Shown piece by piece: positions 54,475 through 64,000 of a DNA stretch of 64,000 nucleotides. Both the position numbers and the translations under genes were made by a program. The DNA comes from Lomentospora prolificans (lineage: Eukaryota; Ascomycota; Sordariomycetes; Microascales; Microascaceae). The stretch covers positions 434,001-498,000 of the forward strand of contig JARFXM010000006.1 in NCBI GenBank assembly GCA_029532625.1, given 5' to 3'. Below the pieces are notes generated by a model that saw only the letters and a list, made by a program, of their open reading frames with translations, was not told the origin of the DNA and made no database searches. The first letter of the stretch is position 1. Each line of letters begins with the position of its first letter.

Positions 54475-56830
54475 TTTCGCGCGTTCTAATCGACAGACAG
54501 GGAGCAGTTAGAATTTGGATGGATAGAGGATTAGAAAACAAAAGGCCATCGGGAAGAGCCGGGAATCATCTGTCGCGAGGCCCTCAAAACGGTGAAGTGC
54601 TGAAAGGGAAGAGGGATAGAGGGAAACACACTAGATCGAGGTCAAATGGTAGGGGGGTTGGAAGTGACTAGGGTTCAGCAAACTCGAAAAAGAGCTGAAC
54701 AAAGATAATAGAAGAAAGGTCTGGAAACTAAAGACAAAAAAGCCTGTTAGCCTATGTTAAGACGCTCGCGTTGGTGATCAATAGTACGTGTGCACCAGTA
54801 CAAGTACAAATGATGCTAGAAACGTGAAGGAGCTAACCAACCTTCGCTTTACGCCGAGTAACACAGTACGCCTTTGATAGTATGAACTCAAGGGACGAGC
54901 GAGGAACTGAGGTTTATCCAGGCCTGATACCGTGACTCCGATAAAGAACAGTTGAGATGTATGACACCACCACGCCGAGAAAGTCCGATTAAGAGACTGG
55001 CGAGAGAAGAGCAAAAACGAGAGCCGAAACTGTGTCTAATAGACAAGGTAAGAACTCAAACCTGTAGCACTACCTGTTAGCTATGTCCCAATCACGTATT
55101 TAATCACTTGTTTGTGACCATTTAGACATGGCCGTGTCTCGTCCGAGCACTACTCAGACTCCAGGTTAGAGCGCTTGATCGACATCAATGCAAAATTTCC
55201 CAAGGCGTAGGCTTTCGCTTTCCAAATGTGGGTGTCGCAGCGGCATTGGGACTCATTTCGTTCAATCACGGATTGCTTAGCGCCTAGAACAGGAGTCTCC
55301 GCTTTCGACCTGAGCTGCGGGCACCATATCCCCTCGCAGCTGTTCATGTCTAGCAGACCGACTCCCACAAGAGAGCAAGAAGCTGGATGCAGAGAAGCAC
55401 GATTAAACCCGGATGGGCCAGGAAGCTTCTCTCCGGGGATTGTTGAGGTATCGACGGGGTTGGGCCATCACGCCCACTCATCGAATTTGATGAGTTGGTG
55501 AAGAAAGTCCGGCGACGAGTAGTGGCCATTAACGTCCAGAAGCATACAATGAACCACTTACGAGGTTCAAATAAGCACCACGAGGCGTTGATGGGGAGAA
55601 CGGTAGCAGGGTCCGCCTGAACTTGCACAGAAACGATGCCAACGCCGAAGCCATCCAGATTGACAAGTTGTGCGGGAAGCTTCAATCGATCGCCAGAATA
55701 AGTTATCAACGCCGCAGTGTCACGACCACCATGTCGCAAATCGATATTTTAAAGCATCCAATTGTGTAGCGCCACTGGTGAGGCACCGCGCAAAGTATAG
55801 ACCGAGCGGTTCGGTCCATTGATGACGAGATGGGTGATCTGCGTGATGGGGGGATATCCCCGAAAGGTGTGGCGGCAGCTTTGCCGGACCAGACAAGCGC
55901 TAGGTCGAAGGTGGCACGGAACAAACAGATAGAGAAAACAATGCGAGTGAGAACTGACAACACTTACTTTTGGGCGCCCCGTAAGAAAACAAGAAGAGAT
56001 GATGAACCCCTTGTCCTTAAACGCGACAGTGTGCAGTAATTCCAAACGGATGAACTGGCGGAGAGTTCTCGAGAGGCAGACAGCTTCCGAGAATTATGGT
56101 AGATAAATCAGGCAAGCAAGCGCAAGACAAGCGAGACTCGAGATGGCAGCAAAGACTATCGACGGGGTAGAGCGACGGTATTAAATGCGATGCGAAGGAT
56201 TTCTTTCCGTCTCGAGGCCGTTTGCGAATCACCAACGGACGGCAAACGACAAATAGAAGCAACGGCGACGAGATGAGAGCGCGAATAACTTGCTAGGGTC
56301 GTAAAGTCGTTCCTGCGGGAAGATGGACGAGAGGGAAACGCGAAAGCGAAAACAAGTCTAGGAATTCGCAAATGGTTTGCCTGGTTGCTAAAACGAATCG
56401 TATTCGTCGAGTGTCGTGGGGAGGTAGGCGCAGAAGCAGGAAAAACTCGTGTGCTGAAGCGGACCAATTGTGGCTGTGGGTGATAGTGGGAAACCCGAGG
56501 GAGAGCAGAAGGTGGCACGACAACAAAAAAACGATCACGAAAGATGCTTCTTGAAATCGCAGCACGGCAAACGCTCAACGGGCACAGACAAAAGGATTTA
56601 TGTGCTAAGAAGGAGGAGTAACAAGACGGGGAGTGAGAGGGGAGGGAAGAAAGAAGAAGGGGGAAAAACGAGAAAGGAAAAAAAGAGGCAAGAGTTGGTC
56701 AAATCGATGAATGGTGGAGTGGGTGAGGTAATGGAAAACGGAAAGGAAAGAGGGAAGGATGAGAAGACCAGAGAAAAAAAGGAAGTAGGCTAAGAGGTCA
56801 AGGAGCTGAGCAGGAATCGATCGAGGCAAA
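54475..56830. promoter_or_regulatory. Long upstream region of the RRM gene with polypurine tract
   Basis: Minus-strand frames here (for example 55350-55739 and 56156-56578) lack family content and more likely reflect a long 5' UTR and promoter. Between about 56,596 and 56,790 the top strand is strongly purine-rich (agaaggaggag, gggagggaagaaagaagaaggg), so the transcribed strand reads as a CT-rich block, typical of strong fungal promoters. Confidence 0.4.
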
Positions 56831-59800
56831 GGTGCATGGGGTGTGCCCCACTAACTGCGTGATGGTGCTGGGTACCTGGAACAAGTAGTAAGTGGCACCA
56901 GAGAAGCTGCCGGGTGGTAGTAGCAGTACCGCACAGCGGCGCGGAAGGTGCTAACGTACGGGACTACCTGGTGTGTATACCGTCATACTTCGGAGGAACC
57001 CACAGCCCATAGCCTGGCGACTAGCGCATGAGGCCCAGCAGGACTCGTCCCAGTATTATCTACATTGCGTTGCGTTTGCTCCTGCTGTTTTCTCAGGAAG
57101 CCGCTCTCCAGCAGCACTGGTTGATGCATCTCGTGTGTCCCCGCTGTTGTCCGCCGCCAGAAGGGCTTGCTTGAGAATCTCTTGTATCCGTGATACGCGG
57201 CGAGAGTTGCACACGAAGACTGAGCTCAGGCAATCGCGTGCACTGTGCTGGCTATATGTATCATCCCGTCCCCGAGCTACACCAGCGTAATACGCTGTAC
57301 TGTACGGAAATACTGAGAATGAATGTGTCTTACTGGACCCACCTCCGTAACTAGGTTTTCTCGAGGCTCCACCCGCACCTCACGAATTTCTACCATAAGA
57401 GGTTTGCGCTCCATATTCAAACGGATCACTCGGGATGCAGGCTGTTTGATGATACCAGGCCACGTAAATAGGTGAGGGATCCCCCTCCGCAATTATTATC
57501 CGCACGCGTGATCTGGCAGACTCTTATGAGTGTTCAATGGCATGCGACCTTAAAAAGTCGTTCTTGGAATCGGCCAAGGCCTGGGAGCTGTCGAGGCTCC
57601 CTTCGTCAAGCAGTTGAGCAACAAGGTTCGGAGTCCAGCGTTCAGTCCCAGCATGCGTTGCGCTAGCAATCATCCCACGAGCCCTCCATTACAAGGTTGG
57701 CTCAACGACGCCCGCACTGTATTTCCTTGGTTTGGATCGCAAAGCCTTTGGCGGATCCAGCCCTGTTCTTTCCTCAAGTAATAGATCCCCACTGAGCGGA
57801 GGGACCAGAGGCGCATGGTAAATGGTCAGTCTGTCTGAGTAATAGGCGACAGATGTTTGAGGATGCCCGCGCTCAGAGTACGTCAATGTGTTTATGGCAC
57901 ATGCACGACACCCCAATTTCTCAGGTACCAGTCGCCGGAGATTGGCGTACGGCGTTTGCAGCGTCAACGGTACTTGGCCTTTAGCAGTGTTCTAGTCAGA
58001 ATTTAGACCTGCCCGGGGAGCTGCCGAATGGATAGATACATGGCCCCATCCAGGCCATCCAGGACACACAGTCGTGTGTGGCGGTCTTGCATCCTGCTGC
58101 TGGTTGCCTGTGCCCCACGATATTCTATCGTGGTCCCAATTGGTCAATTTGAACACTGGCTTCGTTGATTAGTGGTAGGAGTGAGCTTTGCTCCTACCTG
58201 ATTGAAAATTGCTACTGAGGCGAGCCATATATAACCAAGCTTCGCTCTTATTTTGTGGGAGAAGAAAGAAGGAAAAAAGAAAAGGAAATAGATAGGAGCT
58301 AACTGCAACGTAGGATCAGGACAGAGATATCCGGCGAAAGTCTTGAGGGGACCTCCGAGGGAGTACAACAAGAGGGGAGGGAAAATCTCTTAAGGCATAT
58401 AGACTGGAGCACTTGATGTTTAATAAAGCCTATTTGCGACACCCGCCAGCAGGTTCCTCTCCGCCGGGCCCTACATTAATCGGTACTTTTGGAGTGGAAA
58501 CGACAGAATTCAGCGCCCATAGCCAGCGAGAAAATGGAATGACGTCCTTGGGTCGGTGCTCTCTGGCTTGCGGTTCCGATGGAAGGAGGGGTATATGGTA
58601 ATATGGGGTAACGAGAGGCAAAGGCTGGCTCGTCGATCCTGTCAAATAAGAACCAAGTCCACCCACCTTGGGAAGTATTATCCAAACCCAAACCCTGGAC
58701 TGGGCCTGCCGCGTCAACCCAGAGCCAGCCTTCACAAGCACCGAGGCAACAAGTCAGGCTCAATGGAACTTTCCCGATCTTAACTCCAATTTTCTCCAAT
58801 TGATATCACCGCGAAATGCTGCCCCAGGCATGGGCACCTGTAGACATAAAATTGGCCATGGAAATTCTACTACGTATGACACGCTGGCATTAACCCCTAT
58901 CCGTACGCACTTCGACATCAAGGACTTGCTAGCCCCGTCATCAGCCGCCCAACCAGCACGCCAACGGAAATCGTCTGAGAATGAAGGAATTTACCACCAG
59001 CCTAATTTTGATTTCATGCATATAGTTCCTCCAGCCCGTCATATGGGCAAGATTGTGTACCAAATGTCACCAGGCCGGTTCACTCCCGCCGAGCTGGCGA
59101 TCGCGCCGACAGTGGTCTTGTGGATAATTTGACTTGCCTACACCATGAAGTCGCAATCCTGAACCTCACCTGTTAGCCCACGTCGTACCCGAAGTCGTCA
59201 AATACATGACTCCCAAGGCCTCATTTAATAGTATGTTCCAACCGTTTGAGTGGCGCGAGGAATGCCATAGCCTCAGTTCGGGCCTTCCTCGAACGAGGTG
59301 TTAGATCCGCTGAAAAGCACCAAAGTGAGTGAGACGACGCAGGGATCGTCTCCCGCGGATACCAATCTGTGAATGGCACGTCCTCAGGAGATAGTGTTGA
59401 CAAATGAATGAGAGACAAGCCTGTTTCTTTTTGCGAACCCTTACGGCGAGAAGAAAGATCGAGTTGCGGGGGCACCGGTGCGTTCAGAGTCGCTAGTATT
59501 GGAGTATAAGGCCACTGAGTCTTTTTGGATTCTCCCCATCACTTTTACCGAATTAGACAACCGCGCTGAATTAGATGTACCTGGGGTGAGGTTTGGGGTC
59601 TCACGCTTGCTTGTATGGATCAGATATAATTTCGTATTCTACGGCTCAACTCGCGTTTCGAAACAGCCACAGTTCAATTGTTTTCCAAGCTCCCTTAAGA
59701 AAATCGGTTTCAAAACAGCCCGCTTGTTTCGTCACTCTCATCAGATCGCCTTCGATCAAGGGAGTAGGTGCATTTTAGCCAGTCGGGGCGGCTGTGAACA

Positions 59801-62800
59801 AAGGTGAATTGCGGTATGATCCATATATCAGACATGCGACACCTCTGCCAACGGCTCCAGCAAGCCTTTGGCAAGACACGAAGAGGGAATTATTTTCCAC
59901 TCCTCGCATTCAAGCGCCCGAACTTCCGGGATGCCCTCGTGGCAGATCGAGAATCCGTAGAAACCGCCCGTTCCTCCCGTTTGGCGCCTAAGAGCATTGT
60001 GTCAAGGCGGATATATGGGTTTCTTGCGCCGCTAGCATTCCTTGTGCTTCAAAACACTTCAAATATATCTGGGCTTGAGTTTCTAAGACAGTTGTGTTTT
60101 TTGGCTGAGGCGGCAAACCGGAGTAGGCCAGAAATGAGTTCATAGGACGAGATGTCGACTTAGTGTAGTCAAAGCAAGGAGACAAGGGTTGATTTTCCAA
60201 TCTGGAACGTATCTGAGTGTATTCCTTCAGAGCAGCCATGTCGTGGCCTGTTATCGTACGCTGGAGGCCCACCTAGCATTATCCTTGATGGCGATCCGAG
60301 TGTTTGAGGGAAGAGATCAAGAGTTTACTTCCCACCTGTGCCTCCTCCCTGTTAGATTGCCAAGTCCTCATCTGTGGACGAGAGGCGTCAGGCCCAGTGC
60401 CACGTTTTCGTCCCTTGCCCCGGACCCTGGTCAACGCAAGATTCGAGTAGTCTCGCCATGTATTACTTGGGCTGCGTACCAGTAACCACTGCTCCATGTT
60501 GTAAATCGACCAGGAGAGACATTGAACTTCATGCTCCCTGCCACCCCCGATCCCTGAAGAGGCTAGCGAGGCCGAAGGAGCCGGCTGGCCAAGAAGGTGT
60601 GTGTAACTTTCCCTTGTCGCCTGCGCATTGGTGCTAACGTGGCAAGTCCGGTCGTTTCCAGGTCTTCAGCATACGGGCTGAATGAAATGCCACTACAGGC
60701 GATAACGAATCGAGCATCAATACTGTCATTCTAAACCCTCCCATTGCTGTGCGCGTGCTGACACTGCTAGGAAAGAGATGGCAGAGCCTTTTTATTCTCA
60801 TCTGATTGTCCACATCCCATGAACGGGTGAAAACACTGTTTCGGCGATCCTCAGGAGGCACGCATATACCCCGGTCTCTTTTCGGAGACCGCGATATTCG
60901 GTGCTGCACAGACCTCTCTTCGCATCATGTCGCCTGGAAAAAGAAAAAGAAAGCAAGAGAGAGGCGGTCGGGGACGCGCACACGGGCTGCTCCTCTCTCA
61001 ACCAAGCACCAAGAGGAGCTAGACCCAAATGATGTCCACTCCGCCTCAACCTTCTTTGGAACTGGATCAACTTGTACGGAAGCGGGTTCCATCGTGTTCC
61101 TGTCCGGCTGATGAAAAGAATGTCGAAGGGTCCAAATTATTTTAGGCGGGACCAACATCTCAGCATGGGAATTCAGACGTTTTCCAACTCCCGATGGCCG
61201 TACAGGCTATGAACTATTCCGGGACGAACATCCATCACGGAGGCACAGGCCAAACGAAACGCGCTCTGGATTGGAGCGTGTAGTGACCGTCGCGTAGAGG
61301 AATAATGGGGAAGAAGGGAAAACTTGGCCGACACTGCGTCTTGGCACTTGTCCGTTGAATGCACTGTGAATGACGGACCGACTTCCTGGAGAGCTTGGAA
61401 AGAGGAGGCTCTTTTTTGTCAAGCAGGCACCTGCAGGTCCGTATGCAACCCACACATGAAAGATTAATGATTTGCACCCCTTGCATCAAGTAGAGCAAAA
61501 TTGTCCAGCTACTAATATAATAATGCAGGGTGGGTGAAGCTACATTCAGATCCCTCTACACCCATCACGACGACATCTTCGTCTCCGGGATTGAACCTTT
61601 TTTAACCCCAATGGCTAAACCTGCCACCTCACACTCCTTTTCTCTTCTTTTTCGTAGATCACGAGTATAATATTTCATTTATTGTACTCATTTATATATC
61701 TATTCTTTCCACATAGCTCCAGCCACAAACCTATTCTCGGGGACGGCGGCTTCAGAAAAATGCGCCCTTCCAGGTGTTCCAAGTGTTTCTGAGCAATTCC
61801 TTAGTCCGGGCAACGGCAGCTCGACCTACGTCAAATAAGATGGTCTTGTCTTAGACTCTTTTGCTAACGACGAATCAGGGTCATCCTTTGACTTTCTCAC
61901 TGTTGACTTGATGGTTAGCTCCGCCAGTAGTGGATAGTGTCTAAAAAGTAAAAGAGCGCAAAAGCCGGAACTTAGAACCAATGTTCCTCGGCTAGGGCGC
62001 AGATCTAGGCCCAAGCTCCTCTGCAAAAGTCTCATATCCAGTTTCGTTAACACTCGGGCAGTCAAGCGTGCTAGTATCCTGGACGAGGTGCAGGACTCTA
62101 GTAAGACGCTTAAGAAGGAGGGAAAAAAAAAAGGGATAGGGGCGAAGAAGGTCCCCCGGAGGCCCCTTAGTCTCGCGTTTTCTTCGGATTCATATCCGAT
62201 AGCTAGCATTGGCTGCCCTCGATATACCTCTTCGGCATGTCTGAATCACGAGGGCGGGTGCAAGCATGACCCTGCAATGTCCAGCTTTCTGCGACGCTCC
62301 GGGAGTAACCCGCCCTAACTACGGCTGCCACTGGAAGACATCGGGGTACAGTGGTTTGGAACGTTTGGAAGTTATGGAAGGGGTGTTAGCTCTAGCTCTT
62401 ATTGCAACCAGCTAGCTCCTTTTCCAACAGGGTTGATCTTCTGGTATCAGTTGTTTTTTTGTCGCAATTGTAGGGTTGACTTGGGCCGTAGAAAACGTTG
62501 TAAACACTTTCACTTATCCAGAAAGCATCAAACGGACGCAAGCCGAGAAGTTGGAAAGCTTTTCATAATTCAGTCCAACACTCAGACTCGTTCTCCGGCA
62601 CCGGATCCAGCTTGTGGGGCATAAACTTAGCAGGACAGGTTGCAAGTCCTGGAACTATCGATGGGATCAGGAACCGAGTATTCGCTGCTAGGATCAACAC
62701 TTATCGCATGTGCAGCTTTTGTCGAAGGGGTTCATCAGGACGAAGGGACTCCACACATAGCAAGCAAACGAACCGGACAGGCTACGCTAACGAATGTGGG

Positions 62801-63867
62801 CAGCCCGAAAGGGTGATCGACTGAGACTCACGAAAAGGGCTATGAAGGCATTCCAAGATACGAACGAGCTAGGACTTCTTTGTCTGGCCTGGCCTCAGAT
62901 TGCTGCATCGAGGTTGCCTAGTTTCGAAACTCAGTGTTGACTCAACCACGCTTCACCGGCTTGACGTCCGCTAACAGCCAATTGCGTCTACTAACTTGCT
63001 CTACATAATTTACGAGATGATTGTACGTGTTAGTGGGAGAGTAGGAGAACATTGTTTGTATTGAATCCCGATGTTGAAGTGATTACAGCTTTAGTATTTC
63101 TCGTCCTCAGGAAGAAGAGGCTAGGTTAGCTAAAATACAGAATACAGTATATTCGCCTTGGTAGTCCCAGAGCGCCACGCTCATACACAGTGTTATGAAG
63201 TAGCCCAGTGGGACGCTCTTCCTAATCCTGTGCTGCCTGTTGTTGACGGCTGTCGTAGCTCGTTTGACTGCAACATTGAACGATGCAGTCATGCAGTTGC
63301 GTCACACTTCACGCCTGAAATTCGAAGCGTCAACATGCAAAAGCCTGCCATTTCAAACAAAACCGATATCGATGCTCTTGATCCTACACCAGAACACCAA
63401 CTTCTCTCTGGCGCAGAATCGGCTCTCCTCTGACAAAAGCCTACGCCGTACTGGCTCTAAGCTCTCGCCTCCCCATCCGCAGCCTCAACATCCCTCTGTG
63501 GCGACATCACAGCCCGACTGATCCTTCCTCCATAATTGCCCCGCGAAGATTTATCTTAGCTGCCCTACAACTCCGTCTCGCGTCGAGACCGTTTCCCACC
63601 TCCTCCTCGCCCTTCTCGAGTTCCGAGTTCCTGAATTTAAGCTCCTCTGACGGTCGGGCGCGCCTACCTCGAATTACAGACTAGGCGGGGACGTCTCTCG
63701 CCATATATGTCCTAGACCTACCCCTCCTTGTCCAACAAACCACCCCGCATCACCACATCCCACATCCCGCGTGGCGACTTAAGGAGAACCAACCCTTTGC
63801 CGATTATTTCTTTTCGCTTCGACACCTCCTAGACTCAGCTGGAGACTCCAAAAACCACTCATCCACC
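56831..63867. other. 7-kb gene-poor region
   Basis: No open frame above about 155 codons and none with a recognisable motif on either strand. I saw no transposon ends, long repeats or RNA genes. The last ~300 bp should be the promoter and 5' UTR of the UBX-type gene. It could hold decayed sequence or noncoding genes that I cannot recognise. Confidence 0.4.
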
Positions 63868-64000
63868 ATGGCGGATGCTGATATCTCAAGTTTTGTGGAC
63901 ATCACGGGTTCTTCCGCCAACGTGGCGCGAAGTATCCTAGAAATGACCAACGGTGACCTAGAACAAGCAATTCAATTATTTTTCGAAAACCCCGACCTCC
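63868..64000 (+). CDS. UBA/UBX-domain protein, N-terminal part (runs off the window)
   Basis: Only the first 44 codons are present. The start is in a strong context (atccaccATGg). The visible sequence, MADADISSFVDITGSSANVA then RSILEMTNGDLEQAIQLFFE and NPDL, is a typical UBA-like domain as found at the N-terminus of UBX-domain Cdc48/p97 cofactors (Ubx5/UBXN7 type), which recruit ubiquitylated substrates. The UBX domain itself would lie beyond the window. An NEDD8- or ubiquitin-binding protein with only a UBA-like domain is an alternative. Confidence 0.75.
   Translation, partial: MADADISSFVDITGSSANVARSILEMTNGDLEQAIQLFFENPDL

Noticed and set aside
58668..59132. 154-codon plus-strand frame in the gene-poor island
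   Set aside because: Composition is not gene-like, there is no family motif, and no splice partners were found.
61826..62209. 127-codon minus-strand frame
   Set aside because: Leu-rich, passes through a simple A-rich stretch on the other strand, and has no recognisable motif.

Overview
The window looks like nuclear DNA of a filamentous ascomycete (Pezizomycotina, possibly Sordariomycetes). Genes carry short introns, mostly 47-76 nt, with GTRNGT-type donors, CTRAC/CTAAC branch sites and YAG acceptors. Neighbouring genes are unrelated and face either way, as is usual in fungi. Gene content (RabGGTase beta, MSH3, MSH4, RSA4, BUD23, SVP26, dynamin, a type-3 tyrosinase, a GMC oxidoreductase) fits this group. 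No rRNA, tRNA, CRISPR array, plasmid feature or intact transposon was recognised.

Layout. 2.5-8.1 kb: RabGGTase beta (BET2) and a Gln-rich U1-like zinc-finger protein, both on +. 8.9-14.2 kb: MSH3 (-), divergent from a FAR1-type DNA-binding protein (+). 15.0-19.0 kb: a flavin monooxygenase with a C-terminal DUF6314-like domain (-) and a D-lactate dehydrogenase-type enzyme (-). 21.8-23.0 kb: an interrupted gene for a Cys-rich, probably GPI-anchored wall protein (-). 24.4-27.1 kb: a CSC1/OSCA channel (-). 28.7-30.4 kb: RSA4/Notchless (+), flanked by two stretches that look like decayed genes. 32.8-35.9 kb: MSH4 (-) with an apparent frameshift. 36.9-42.2 kb: a secreted GMC oxidoreductase and a tyrosinase (+). 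42.4-44.5 kb: BUD23 (-) divergent from SVP26 (+). 46.1-50.4 kb: a fungal dynamin-like GTPase (+) convergent with a branched-chain aminotransferase (-). 51.6-52.0 kb: a two-exon small membrane protein (-). 53.0-54.5 kb: a three-RRM RNA-binding protein (-) with a homopolymer frameshift. 56.8-63.9 kb is gene-poor. The 5' end of a UBA/UBX-type gene starts at 63,868.

The genes do not form one pathway. Shared themes are ribosome biogenesis (RSA4, BUD23), the secretory and endomembrane system (BET2, SVP26, dynamin), mismatch repair and meiosis (MSH3, MSH4) and oxidative metabolism (monooxygenase, GMC, tyrosinase, D-LDH).

The most useful observations are three interrupted reading frames in otherwise convincing genes (MSH4, the RRM protein, the Cys-rich wall protein), two genes or exons that simple ORF calling misses (the last exon of the CSC1 channel and the 101-residue membrane protein), two decayed coding stretches, and an excess of introns exactly 55 nt long. 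Exon coordinates were read by eye from splice signals and checked for reading-frame consistency; no alignments were run. I found no convincing undescribed multi-gene system.
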